A stretch of DNA of 30,931 nucleotides from Pseudomonadota bacterium. Lineage in GTDB: Bacteria > Pseudomonadota > Alphaproteobacteria > Rhodospirillales > Rhodospirillaceae. The position numbers and the translations under genes were made by a program. Below the pieces are notes generated by a model. That model did no database searches. It was not told the origin of the DNA and was given only the letters and a program-made list of their open reading frames with translations. Shown here in pieces: positions 19,274 through 27,618 of this stretch. The DNA is taken from contig JAEWWF010000003.1 of the NCBI GenBank assembly GCA_023396465.1, positions 1-30,931 on the forward strand, given 5' to 3'. Every line of letters begins with the position of its first letter. Position 1 is the first letter of the stretch.

Positions 19274-20452
19274 TTACGCAGTCTCGTTGAACAGCTCGCG
19301 GCCGATGAGCATGCGGCGGATTTCGCTGGTGCCGGCGCCGATTTCGTACAGCTTGGCGTCGCGCAACAGGCGGCCCGTCGGGTATTCGTTGATGTAACCG
19401 TTGCCGCCGAGCGTCTGGATTGCCTCCAGCGCCATCCAGGTGGCCTTTTCGGCGGAATAGAGGATCGCCCCGGCGCAGTCCTTGCGGCTGGTCTCGCCGC
19501 GGTCGCAGGCTTGGCCGACGGCGTAGGCATAGGCCTTGGCGGTGTTCATGGTCACGTACATATCGGCGATCTTGCCCTGCATCAGCTGGAATTCCCCGAT
19601 GGCGGTGCCGAACTGGCGGCGTTCGTGGATATAGGGCACCACAACGTCCATGCACGCATCCATGATGCCGAGCGGACCACCAGCGAGCACGGCGCGCTCG
19701 TAATCCAGGCCGCTCATCAGCACGCGCACGCCCTTGCCGACTTCACCCAGCACATTCTCTTCCGGCACCTCGCAGTCCTCGAACACCAGTTCGCAGGTGT
19801 TGGAGCCGCGCATGCCCAGCTTGTCGAGCTTCTGCGCCGTCGAAAAGCCCTTCATGCCCTTCTCGATGAGGAAGGCGGTGATGCCCTTCGGGCCAGCGTT
19901 GATGTCGGTCTTGGCGTAGACCACCAGGGTGTCGGCGTCAGGGCCGTTGGTGATCCACATCTTGTTGCCGTTAAGGACGTAGCGGTCGCCCTTCTTGTCG
20001 GCGCGGGTGCGCATGCCGACCACGTCCGACCCGGCGCCCGGCTCCGACATGGCCAGGGCGCCGACGTGGTCGCCGGAGATCAGCTTCGGCAGGTACTTTT
20101 CCTTCTGCGCCTGGGTGCCGTTGCGGCGGATCTGGTTGACGCAGAGGTTGGAGTGGGCGCCATAGGACAGGCCGACCGAGGCGGAGGCGCGGGAGATTTC
20201 CTCCATCGCCACGATGTGCGCCACATAGCCCATGCCAGCGCCGCCGTATTCCTCCTCCGCCGTCAGGCCGAGCAGGCCGAGGTCGCCGAACTTGCGCCAC
20301 AGGTCCATGGGGAATTCGTTGTTGCGGTCGATGTCCGCGGCGCGCGGGGCGATTTCAGCGGCGGCGAAGTTGCGGACGCTGTCGCGCAGCATCTCCACTT
20401 CTTCCCCCAGGGGAAAGTTCAGGCTGGGAAAGCTGATGGCGTTCGGGGTCAT
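19274..20452 (-). CDS. liuA: Isovaleryl-CoA dehydrogenase
   Basis: A 392-residue acyl-CoA dehydrogenase. It oxidises isovaleryl-CoA to 3-methylcrotonyl-CoA with FAD, passing electrons to ETF. Family segments are AMSEPGAGSDVVGMRT, WITNGPDADTLVVYAKT and the C-terminal QTLGGNGYINEYPTGRLLRDAK. The motif GLDYERAVLAGGP holds E252. This matches the helix-G catalytic glutamate specific to isovaleryl-CoA dehydrogenases, whereas short- and medium-chain enzymes place it elsewhere. It is the first gene of the liu cluster, read from a promoter-like sequence with an operator palindrome about 90 bp upstream. It is divergent from the histidine kinase gene. Confidence 0.95.
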   Translation of the reverse strand: MTPNAISFPSLNFPLGEEVEMLRDSVRNFAAAEIAPRAADIDRNNEFPMDLWRKFGDLGLLGLTAEEEYGGAGMGYVAHIVAMEEISRASASVGLSYGAHSNLCVNQIRRNGTQAQKEKYLPKLISGDHVGALAMSEPGAGSDVVGMRTRADKKGDRYVLNGNKMWITNGPDADTLVVYAKTDINAGPKGITAFLIEKGMKGFSTAQKLDKLGMRGSNTCELVFEDCEVPEENVLGEVGKGVRVLMSGLDYERAVLAGGPLGIMDACMDVVVPYIHERRQFGTAIGEFQLMQGKIADMYVTMNTAKAYAYAVGQACDRGETSRKDCAGAILYSAEKATWMALEAIQTLGGNGYINEYPTGRLLRDAKLYEIGAGTSEIRRMLIGRELFNETA

Positions 20453-20536
20453 GGTGCCGTCGTCCTCTCGTCAAACCTTCGTGGCGCTCCCAGGCGGGAT
20501 GGACCTCTGCGGGCCTCTCGTCCGGCTGTTGCGGCG

Positions 20537-20565
20537 AGACTACTTTACGTTAACGTAAACGTCAA
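20537..20565 (-). promoter_or_regulatory. Probable liuA promoter
   Basis: On the minus strand, TTGACG (20560-20565) and TAGTCT (20537-20542) lie exactly 17 bp apart. The spacer contains the 16-bp palindrome described separately. Transcription would start near 20530, leaving a leader of about 78 nt before liuA. The good -35 and ideal spacing make this the best promoter match in the window. Confidence 0.55.
20544..20559. promoter_or_regulatory. Operator palindrome, LiuR-type candidate
   Basis: TTTACGTTAACGTAAA is a perfect 16-bp palindrome lying between the -35 and -10 hexamers of the liuA promoter. Palindromes of this ACGT-half-site type are, from memory, those assigned to LiuR, a MerR-family regulator of leucine/isovalerate genes in proteobacteria. 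No MerR-type gene is present in the window. MerR activators normally use 19-20 bp spacers, so the 17-bp spacing here suggests plain repression. Confidence 0.6.
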
Positions 20566-20654
20566 CACCGAACCGAACCCTTGCCCGACGTCAAAGACGT
20601 TTCGCCCCCGGTCCGTCCTCATGGGCGGCAAGCCGGCCACACAGGGGGGACACC

Positions 20655-22784
20655 ATGCGGTTCGAGCTGAAAGATCGGTTACACGGGCGATGGGACAGCA
20701 TCGGCGTCCTGCTGCGGCGGCGGCTGCTGGCATTCCTGCTTCTGATCGGCGCCACCGCACTGGGGGGCTACACCACCTTCCTGCTGGTGGTGGTGGAGGG
20801 GGCGGAACTGGGCGGCCTGATCAATGTGGTCGGACGCCAGCGCATGTTGTCGCATCGGGTCGCGATCTCCGTCCTTCAGGTGCGCGACGGCATGGCCAGC
20901 GGCGAGACCGTGGCAGCCGCCATCACCGCCAATCTGGATGCCATGGACATCGCCTTCGCCCGCCTGGACGACGCCCTGGCCGGTGGCCTGCGGCTGCCGG
21001 CGGAAGCGGACCATGTCGCCCGCGAGGCGCTGCGGGCCCATTACGTGTCGCTGAAAGACAACGCCCATCGAGTCGCCCTGGAAGCCGGCCTGCTCACCAA
21101 TCTCGCCGCTCTGGCGGCTGGCGACGAGGTGGCGCGGCTGGTGGCCGGCCCCTTCACCGAAGAGCTGGAAACAGTCATCGGCGCCCTGGAACGGGCCTCC
21201 CGCCAGCGTCACGATCAGATCCGCCTATACGCCGTGGTGGCGACGGGCGGGTTCATGGTGGTGCTGACCCTGCTCGGCGCCCGCCTGCTGTGGCCGCTCA
21301 GCCGCGATGTGGAAGGGGTGGTGCTGCATCTGGCGGAGCTTGAAACCTTCCAGCGCGCGGTGGTCGACCGCCTGCCCAATGGCCTTCTGGTGCTCGACGG
21401 CGCCGACGGCGTGGTCGAACAGATGAACGACGAGGCGGAACGCATCTTCGGCTGGTCGCGCGACGACCGGCCGCGCCTCACCGATCTGCTGCCGGTACCG
21501 CCGCGCCTGGAGGAAGACGTCCGCGCCCGCGTCGCCGGCCTGTCGCGCGGTGGCCGCGACTTGCACCTGGACGTGCGGGTGCGGGTGGCGGGGCGGCGCC
21601 ACATCCTCATCGTCGCCGACGTCACCGCCGAGGTGGAGGCCCGCGCCGACGTGGCGGCCCTCTACGACGTGCTCGAATCGCTGCCGGTCTGCGTCGTCAT
21701 CACCGATTGCGATGGCCGCATCGAGTTCGTCAACGCCCGCTTCAGCGAGGTCACCGGTTATCCCCGCGAGGAAGCGGTGGGCAGCACCCCCGCCCTTCTC
21801 AAGTCCGGCCGCACGCCCGCCGCCACTTACCGCGACCTGTGGCAGTCATTGGCCGCCGGCCGTCAGTGGCGCGGCGAGATCCTCAACCGCCGCAGCAACG
21901 GCGAGCTGTTCTGGCAGTACGAGGCGATCACCCCCTTGCGCGACGGGCGCGGCCGCATCAGCCGCTATTTCGTCATCGGCGAGGACGTGACACCGCTGAA
22001 GGAGACGGAGGAGCGCCTGCGCGCCGCCCTCATCAACGCCCAGGAAGCCAGCCGCGTGAAGTCCAACTTCCTAGCCAGCATGAGCCACGAGTTGCGCACG
22101 CCGCTCAATGCCATCATCGGCTATTCCGAACTGATGCAGATGCAGATCAACGGCACCTTGAGCCCCGGCCACCGCGATTACGTGGAGAGCATCCTGTTCT
22201 CCGGCCGCCACCTGCTCGACCTAATTAACGACCTGCTCGACTTGTCGAAGATCGAGGCGGGCCACATGGAATTGCATGAGGAAACGGCCGAACTCGCCGA
22301 CATCATCGACACCGCCGTGTCACTGGTGCGCGAACTGTCGAGCCGGGCCGGGGTGCCGGTGCGCACCCTGATGCCGGCCGAGGGCCCGCGGCTGAGAGTG
22401 GACGTGCTGCGGCTGCGGCAGGTGCTCATCAACCTGCTGACCAATGCCATCAAGTACAGCGAGCCCGGCTTCGCCGTCACCATCGCCGTCACCCTTGACG
22501 CGGCGGGAGTGGCGATGGCGGTGGAGGATCGCGGCAGCGGCATCGCCGAGGAGGACCTTGAGCGGGTGCTGCAACCCTTCGGTCAGGCGCGCAACGCCCT
22601 GGTGCGGGAGAAGGAAGGCACCGGCCTCGGCCTGCCCATCTGCCGACGGCTGGTCGAACTGCATGGCGGCAGCCTGGACATCCACAGCCGCCTTGGCGTC
22701 GGCACGCGGGTCACCGTGCGGTTGCCCGCCGACCGGGTCGCGGCGGCGCCGGTGGCGGTGCCGCTCGGGGTCAGCGGAGGCTGA
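20655..22784 (+). CDS. Membrane histidine kinase with PilJ/NarX-like sensor and two PAS domains
   Basis: A 709-residue kinase. TM1 spans about 24-48 and TM2 about 190-214. The periplasmic part between them begins with LINVVGRQRMLSHR, the conserved motif of PilJ/NarX-type sensors (the P-box in NarX). Two PAS-like regions follow (about 230-325 and 335-450; the second has DGRIEFVNARFSEVTGY). HisKA has H478 in SMSHELRTPLN, and HATPase has NLLTNAIKYSE, DRGSGI and GTGLGLPIC. There is no fused receiver and no adjacent regulator gene, so it is an orphan. GGGGGGA precedes the ATG by four bases. Proximity to nap genes suggests nitrate or redox input, but that is speculative. Confidence 0.9.
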   Translation: MRFELKDRLHGRWDSIGVLLRRRLLAFLLLIGATALGGYTTFLLVVVEGAELGGLINVVGRQRMLSHRVAISVLQVRDGMASGETVAAAITANLDAMDIAFARLDDALAGGLRLPAEADHVAREALRAHYVSLKDNAHRVALEAGLLTNLAALAAGDEVARLVAGPFTEELETVIGALERASRQRHDQIRLYAVVATGGFMVVLTLLGARLLWPLSRDVEGVVLHLAELETFQRAVVDRLPNGLLVLDGADGVVEQMNDEAERIFGWSRDDRPRLTDLLPVPPRLEEDVRARVAGLSRGGRDLHLDVRVRVAGRRHILIVADVTAEVEARADVAALYDVLESLPVCVVITDCDGRIEFVNARFSEVTGYPREEAVGSTPALLKSGRTPAATYRDLWQSLAAGRQWRGEILNRRSNGELFWQYEAITPLRDGRGRISRYFVIGEDVTPLKETEERLRAALINAQEASRVKSNFLASMSHELRTPLNAIIGYSELMQMQINGTLSPGHRDYVESILFSGRHLLDLINDLLDLSKIEAGHMELHEETAELADIIDTAVSLVRELSSRAGVPVRTLMPAEGPRLRVDVLRLRQVLINLLTNAIKYSEPGFAVTIAVTLDAAGVAMAVEDRGSGIAEEDLERVLQPFGQARNALVREKEGTGLGLPICRRLVELHGGSLDIHSRLGVGTRVTVRLPADRVAAAPVAVPLGVSGG

Positions 22785-23085
22785 CCGCCGCCAGATCGTC
22801 CTCGCTCAGCGGCACCGGGTCGCCGCCCTCGATGCAGGCATCGAGCACCTCGGCGGCGACATCCTGGATGGCGTCGGGCAAGCCGCAGCCCTGGTACAGA
22901 CCGACGCCCATGGCTTGCAGGCAATGATAGGTGGCCACCACCCGGCGCCCCGCGCGGCAGGCGGCGACGGCCTCGCCGAGATGATGACGGGCTGGGCAGG
23001 CGGCACAATGCGGCTGGGTCGCCTCCCGGCGCTCCGCTTCCTCCAGATGCCGCGCGAGATGCAGCAACTGTTCATGGTCCGGCAT
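22771..23085 (-). CDS. Small Cys/His-rich uncharacterised protein
   Basis: Family not recognised. The 104-residue frame from the ATG at 23085 has GGGGGAGA seven bases upstream, better than the alternative start at 23118. It contains HCAACPARHH, a later AACRAGRR, YHCLQ, QGCG and DACIEGG, so up to six cysteines that could bind metal or form disulfides. There is no signal peptide or membrane segment. The 3' end overlaps the tail of the convergent histidine kinase gene by 14 bp. It lies 85 bp downstream of the DUF4142-like gene on the same strand. Coding support is the ribosome site and the biased composition. Confidence 0.6.
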   Translation of the reverse strand: MPDHEQLLHLARHLEEAERREATQPHCAACPARHHLGEAVAACRAGRRVVATYHCLQAMGVGLYQGCGLPDAIQDVAAEVLDACIEGGDPVPLSEDDLAAVSLR

Positions 23086-23170
23086 GTCGTGGTCTCCCCC
23101 TGACGATCCCTCCGCCATCCATACGGGGGAAACAGGTCACCGGCGACAATGATGCCGGGTAACGACACCG

Positions 23171-23857
23171 TCAGTCGGTGGTGACGCGGCCTTCGCCGTG
23201 ATCGCTGTAAGGAGCGGCCTCCGACGGCGGCGTCACCGCCGCCGGACGCGCCGCCTGTTCCGGCGCGGCCCCCACCGGCCCCTGCCCCAGCGGCACATGA
23301 TCGAGCCGCAGCGCCTGCGACCGCTCATGATGGCGGCGCATGACCACCTCCATCTCGCTGGCGGCGGCGCGCACATCCGGATCCTCGGTCTGAGCGGCGA
23401 GCTTCTTCACCGTGTTGTACTGCCGCATGTGGATGCGAGCGACATGGAAGACATAGGCGTCGTCCAGCGCCGCCCCCTCCAGCGTCGAGAGGCGGGCCAG
23501 CACCTGCTGATCGCGGCTGCCCATGAATTCCGGCGCCGGCAGGCCGCGCGCCTTGAACAGGCCGGCCAGCCGCTCGTTGAAGGCGGCGTGATCCTCGGCG
23601 GTTTCGGCGGCAAAGGCCTGCACCTCGGCCATGGCTCCGCGTTGCGCCACCTGCCGCGAGAAGGCGACGACCGCCATGCCGCCCTCCATGGCCTCCGCCA
23701 TCAACTGGCCCGCCTGACCGGCCTGAACAAGGGCGCCGACCGTCGCCGCTTCCGGTTGCGGGGCCGTGTCTGTCTGCGGCTGCTGGCCATGCGCCGGCAG
23801 CGCCAGCCCCGCCACCACCACTGCCGCCGCCATCCCCATCGTCCGCCGTTGTCCCAT
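23171..23857 (-). CDS. Secreted DUF4142-like protein
   Basis: A 228-residue protein with a clear signal peptide (MGQRRTMGMAAAVVVAGLALPAHG, cleavage near 24). The helical core resembles DUF4142 proteins: QVAQRGAMAEVQAFAAETAEDHAAFNERL, then DDAYVFHVARIHMRQYNTVKKLA and EMEVVMRRHHERSQAL, a ferritin-like four-helix arrangement. The molecular function of DUF4142 proteins is unknown. The last 40 residues are a Pro/Ala-rich, probably disordered tail. GAGGAG lies eight bases before the ATG. It is divergent from napE across a 160-bp gap in which I found no FNR-type box or convincing promoter. Confidence 0.75.
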   Translation of the reverse strand: MGQRRTMGMAAAVVVAGLALPAHGQQPQTDTAPQPEAATVGALVQAGQAGQLMAEAMEGGMAVVAFSRQVAQRGAMAEVQAFAAETAEDHAAFNERLAGLFKARGLPAPEFMGSRDQQVLARLSTLEGAALDDAYVFHVARIHMRQYNTVKKLAAQTEDPDVRAAASEMEVVMRRHHERSQALRLDHVPLGQGPVGAAPEQAARPAAVTPPSEAAPYSDHGEGRVTTD

Positions 23858-24017
23858 CGCCGCCGCTCCTCGTCGCTGTCGTCACCCTGTCCTTCAGCTC
23901 AACACGGTGGGAGGACAGGCGGTTGCGAAACGACAAACTCGGCAACCAAACCAGCATGTGGACCATTAGACCATGAAGATCGCTCGGGCTGCGCCGATTA
24001 TTGCTGGGGAAAAGCCA

Positions 24018-24215
24018 ATGGCGACAAGAAACGTCCAGGACTCCTCCACCACGCCGACTCGCTCCGCCACCACAAAGAAACAGGAACTTCTAATGTTCCT
24101 GATCCTGGCGGTGCTCATTTGGCCGGTGATTACGATGGCTTTCATTGGCGCCTACGGCTTCATCGTCTGGTTCACCCAGATGATTTTTGGCCCGCCCGGT
24201 CCCCCGGCGGTGTGA
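24018..24215 (+). CDS. napE: Nitrate reductase accessory membrane protein NapE
   Basis: A 65-residue protein with one transmembrane helix. The segment KKQELLMFLILAVLIWPVITMAFIGAYGFIVWFTQMIFGPPGPP is the NapE signature. The ATG at 24018 (MATRNVQDSS) has GGGGAAAA upstream and gives the normal NapE length; the alternative at 23973 adds an N-terminus without a ribosome site. NapE's role is unsettled, probably linked to the membrane side of the nap system. It is the first gene of napEFDABC. Confidence 0.9.
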   Translation: MATRNVQDSSTTPTRSATTKKQELLMFLILAVLIWPVITMAFIGAYGFIVWFTQMIFGPPGPPAV

Positions 24216-24272
24216 CACCTCCGGCCGCCTGTGTGTTGCCACCGGAACCGGGAGAGGGAGGCCCGTTCCGCC

Positions 24273-24803
24273 ATGACCGCTTCCACTGTCGCCAACCGCC
24301 CGAGCCGCCGCGCCTTCCTGCGCCTGCGCCGCAGCGAGCCGCCGCCGTTGCGCCCGCCGTGGGCCGCCCCGCCGGCCGCTTTCACCGATCTGTGCGACCG
24401 CTGCGGCGACTGCCTGCCGGTCTGCGGTGAAGGCATCCTGGTGTGCGGCGACGGCGGCTTTCCCACCGTCGATTTCAGCCGCGGCGAATGCACCTTCTGC
24501 GGCGACTGCGCCGCCGCCTGCCCCACCGCCGCCCTCGCCCGCACCGACCCCGCCGCCCCGCCCTGGCAGCTGACGGCGGTCATCGGCGACGGCTGCCTCG
24601 CCGACCTCGGCGTTGTCTGCCGCAGTTGCGGCGAAGCCTGCCCCACCGCCGCCATCACCTTCCGCATGGAGGTCGGGCGAAGTCCGCAGCCGCGCCTCGA
24701 CCCGGCCGCCTGCACCGGCTGCGGCGCCTGCGTGGCGCCCTGCCCGGCCGCGGCGGTGAGCGTGCAGCCCTTCCCCCCGCCGACCACCGGAGACGACCGA
24801 TGA
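24273..24803 (+). CDS. napF: Ferredoxin-type protein NapF
   Basis: A 176-residue cytoplasmic iron-sulfur protein with four cysteine groups for [4Fe-4S] clusters: C41-C44-C47-C51, C73-C76-C79-C83, C108/C116-C119-C123 and C147-C150-C153-C157. An N-terminal SRRAFLRLR stretch is typical of NapF. It can look like a Tat motif, but no hydrophobic signal follows. NapF is thought to help insert or reduce iron-sulfur centres of NapA before export. Its stop overlaps the napD start by four bases. The start at 24273 was chosen over 24231, whose extra residues are not family-like. Confidence 0.92.
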   Translation: MTASTVANRPSRRAFLRLRRSEPPPLRPPWAAPPAAFTDLCDRCGDCLPVCGEGILVCGDGGFPTVDFSRGECTFCGDCAAACPTAALARTDPAAPPWQLTAVIGDGCLADLGVVCRSCGEACPTAAITFRMEVGRSPQPRLDPAACTGCGACVAPCPAAAVSVQPFPPPTTGDDR

Positions 24804-25120
24804 CCGAATGGCACATCGCCAGCGCCGTGGTGCATGCCCTGCCGCCCGGCCTCGCCGCCATGGACGCCCTGCTGCCGGAGTTGCCGGGGGTGGAGGTGCA
24901 CGCCGTGCAGGACGGCAAGGCGGTGCTGTCGCTGGAAGGGGCGAGCGAACGGGTGATCGCCGACCACCTCGCCCGCCTGCACCTGACGCCGGGGGTGCTG
25001 TCGGCGGTGCTGGTCTACCACCACGTGCTGCCGGCGGCGGAGGCCGGCCTCCCCGCCTCCGCCTCGCCCAGCCACCCCGAGACCACCGTCGCGCCGCGCC
25101 ACGAAGGGACCGCGCCATGA
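24800..25120 (+). CDS. napD: NapA maturation chaperone NapD
   Basis: A 106-residue NapD protein, which binds the Tat signal peptide of NapA and holds back export until the cofactor is inserted. The core is WHIASAVVHALP, then LPGVEVHAVQDGKAVLSLEG and LTPGVLSAVLVYHHV, a ferredoxin-like beta-alpha-beta fold. The last 25 or so residues (Pro/Ala/Ser-rich) extend beyond the usual NapD end and are probably disordered. Start and stop overlap its neighbours by four bases each (ATGA), so napF, napD and napA are translationally coupled. Confidence 0.92.
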   Translation: MTEWHIASAVVHALPPGLAAMDALLPELPGVEVHAVQDGKAVLSLEGASERVIADHLARLHLTPGVLSAVLVYHHVLPAAEAGLPASASPSHPETTVAPRHEGTAP

Positions 25121-27609
25121 CCATCAACCGTCGAGACTTCCTGAAATCCCAGGCCGTCGCCACCGCCGCCCTGGCGGCCGGCATCAGCGCCCCCGCCATG
25201 GCGCAGACCATGACCGGCGGCCCGCCCACAGAGCTGAAATGGTCCAAGGCCCCCTGCCGCTTCTGCGGCACCGGCTGCGGCGTCATGGTGGCGGTGAAGG
25301 ACGACCGCGTCGTCGCCACCCACGGCGACATGCAGGCGGAGGTCAACCGCGGCCTCAACTGCGTGAAAGGCTACTTCCTGTCCAAGATCATGTACGGCGA
25401 GGACCGCCTGACCACGCCGCTGCTGCGCATGCGCGACGGCCAGTACAGCAAGGACGGCGAGTTCCAGCCGGTGTCGTGGGACCAGGCCTTCGACGTCATG
25501 GCCGAGCAGTTCAAACGGGTGCTGCGCGAGAAGGGGCCGACCGCCGTCGGCATGTTCGGCTCCGGCCAGTGGACCATCTGGGAAGGCTACGCCGCCTCCA
25601 AGCTGATGCGGGCCGGCTTCCGCACCAACAACCTCGACCCCAACGCCCGGCACTGCATGGCCTCGGCGGCGGTGACCTTCATCCGCGCCTTCGGCATGGA
25701 CGAGCCCATGGGCTGTTACGATGACATCGAGCACGCCGACGCCTTCGTCCTGTGGGGCTCCAACATGGCGGAGATGCACCCGATCCTGTGGACGCGGGTG
25801 GCCGACCGCCGGCTGAGCCACCCCGATGCGAGGGTGGCGGTGCTGTCGACCTACCAGCACCGCAGCTACGACCTGGCCGACATCGCCATGACTTTCACGC
25901 CGGGGACCGATCTGGCGATCCTCAACTTCATCGCCAATCACATCATCCAGTCCGGCCGGGTCAACCGCGCGTTCGTCGATGCCCACTGCACCTTCCACCG
26001 CGGCACCGTCAACATCGGCTACGGCCTGCGCGAGGACCACGAGCTGGAGATGCGGGCGGAAAACGCCCGCCGCGCCGGCGACAGCGAGCCCATCAGCTTC
26101 GACGAATTCGCCAAGTCGGTGGAGGAATTCACCCTCGACCACACCGCCGAACTGACCGGCGTGCCGCGCGAGCGGCTGGAGCAGTTGGCGGAACTGTATG
26201 CCGACCCGAACATCAAGGTGATGTCGTTCTGGACCATGGGCGTCAACCAGCACGTCCGCGGCGTCTGGGCCAATCACCTGATCTACAACCTGCACCTGCT
26301 GACCGGCAAGATCAGCGAGCCCGGCAACAGCCCGTTCTCCCTCACCGGCCAGCCCTCGGCCTGCGGCACGGCGCGCGAGGTGGGATGCTTCGCCCACCGC
26401 CTGCCGGCCGACATGGTGGTGACCAACGAGAACCACCGCGCCGTGGCGGAACGCATCTGGAAGCTGCCAAGCGGCCTGCTGTCGGGGCAGGTCGGCTATC
26501 ACGCCGTGCTGATGGACCGCAAGCTGCGCGATGGCGAGCTGAACGCCTTCTGGGTCATGTGCAACAACAATCTTCAGGCCGCCGCCAACACGACGCAGGA
26601 GACCTATCCCGGCTACCGCAATCCAGCCAACTTCATCGTCGTCACCGATGCCTATCCAACCGTCACCGCCATGGCCGCCGACCTGATCCTGCCGGCCGCC
26701 ATGTGGGTGGAGAAGGAAGGCGCCTACGGCAACGCCGAACGCCGCACCCACTTCTGGCACCAGTTGGTGCCGGCGCCCGGCGAGGCGCGCTCCGACCTGT
26801 GGCAGATGATGGAGTTCTCCAAGCGCTTCACCACCGACGAGGCGTGGCCGGAGGAGACCCTCGCCAACTTCCCCGACTATCGCGGCAAGACGCTCTATGA
26901 GGTCCTGTTCGCCAACGGCGAGGTGAACCAGTACCCGGTGGAGCAGATCGAGGCCGGCTACGCCAACCATGAAGCGGACTTGTTCGGTTTCTATGTCCAG
27001 AAAGGGCTGTTCGAGGAATACCGCAAGTTCGGCCTCGGCAAGGCGCATGATCTCGCCCCCTTCGACACCTACCATCAGGTGCGCGGCCTGCGCTGGCCGG
27101 TGGTGGAAGGGCGCGAGACCCTGTGGCGCTACCGCGAGGGGCTCGACCCCTATGTGCCGGCCGGGGCGGGCGTCGCCTTCTACGGCATGCCCGACAACCG
27201 CGCCAAGATGATCAGCTACCCCTACGAGCCGCCGGCCGAGAGCCCGGACGAGGAATTCAACCTGTGGCTGGTCACCGGGCGGGTGCTGGAGCACTGGCAT
27301 ACCGGCTCCATGACCCAGCGGGTACCGGAAATCCACCGCTCGTTCCCCAACGCGGTGCTGTTCATGCACCCCGACGACGCCGCCGAGCGCGGTCTGCGCC
27401 GGGGATCGGAGGTGTGGGTGCGGTCGCGGCGCGGCGAAGTGCGCACCCGCGTGGAGACGCGCGGCCGCAACCGCATGCCACGCGGCGTCACTTTCATGCC
27501 CTTCTTCGACGCCACCCAGTTGGTGAACAAGGTCACCCTGGACGCCACCGACCCGATCTCCCGCCAGACGGACTTCAAGAAGAGCGCCGTCAAGGTCGAA
27601 CCCGTGTGA
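25117..27609 (+). CDS. napA: Periplasmic nitrate reductase catalytic subunit NapA
   Basis: An 830-residue molybdopterin enzyme that reduces nitrate to nitrite in the periplasm. The Tat signal is NRRDFLK (4-10) followed by a hydrophobic stretch and AMA, with cleavage near 29. One [4Fe-4S] cluster is held by C47, C50, C54 and C82. The Mo ligand is C180 in NARHCMASA, the NapA-type cysteine rather than the aspartate of NarG. The C-terminal domain has LVTGRVLEHWHTGSMTQR, typical of the Nap/Nas branch. Length is as expected. It is followed after 9 bp by napB. Confidence 0.97.
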   Translation: MTINRRDFLKSQAVATAALAAGISAPAMAQTMTGGPPTELKWSKAPCRFCGTGCGVMVAVKDDRVVATHGDMQAEVNRGLNCVKGYFLSKIMYGEDRLTTPLLRMRDGQYSKDGEFQPVSWDQAFDVMAEQFKRVLREKGPTAVGMFGSGQWTIWEGYAASKLMRAGFRTNNLDPNARHCMASAAVTFIRAFGMDEPMGCYDDIEHADAFVLWGSNMAEMHPILWTRVADRRLSHPDARVAVLSTYQHRSYDLADIAMTFTPGTDLAILNFIANHIIQSGRVNRAFVDAHCTFHRGTVNIGYGLREDHELEMRAENARRAGDSEPISFDEFAKSVEEFTLDHTAELTGVPRERLEQLAELYADPNIKVMSFWTMGVNQHVRGVWANHLIYNLHLLTGKISEPGNSPFSLTGQPSACGTAREVGCFAHRLPADMVVTNENHRAVAERIWKLPSGLLSGQVGYHAVLMDRKLRDGELNAFWVMCNNNLQAAANTTQETYPGYRNPANFIVVTDAYPTVTAMAADLILPAAMWVEKEGAYGNAERRTHFWHQLVPAPGEARSDLWQMMEFSKRFTTDEAWPEETLANFPDYRGKTLYEVLFANGEVNQYPVEQIEAGYANHEADLFGFYVQKGLFEEYRKFGLGKAHDLAPFDTYHQVRGLRWPVVEGRETLWRYREGLDPYVPAGAGVAFYGMPDNRAKMISYPYEPPAESPDEEFNLWLVTGRVLEHWHTGSMTQRVPEIHRSFPNAVLFMHPDDAAERGLRRGSEVWVRSRRGEVRTRVETRGRNRMPRGVTFMPFFDATQLVNKVTLDATDPISRQTDFKKSAVKVEPV

Positions 27610-27618
27610 GGAGCCGTC

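Noticed and set aside
18644..21343. An 899-codon plus-strand frame crossing thiolase, the inverted-repeat element, liuA and the kinase
   Set aside because: It spans promoters and several true genes on both strands and has no recognisable domain.
23858..24017. FNR- or NarP-type binding site upstream of napE
   Set aside because: No TTGAT-N4-ATCAA-like sequence or convincing promoter pair was found in the gap.
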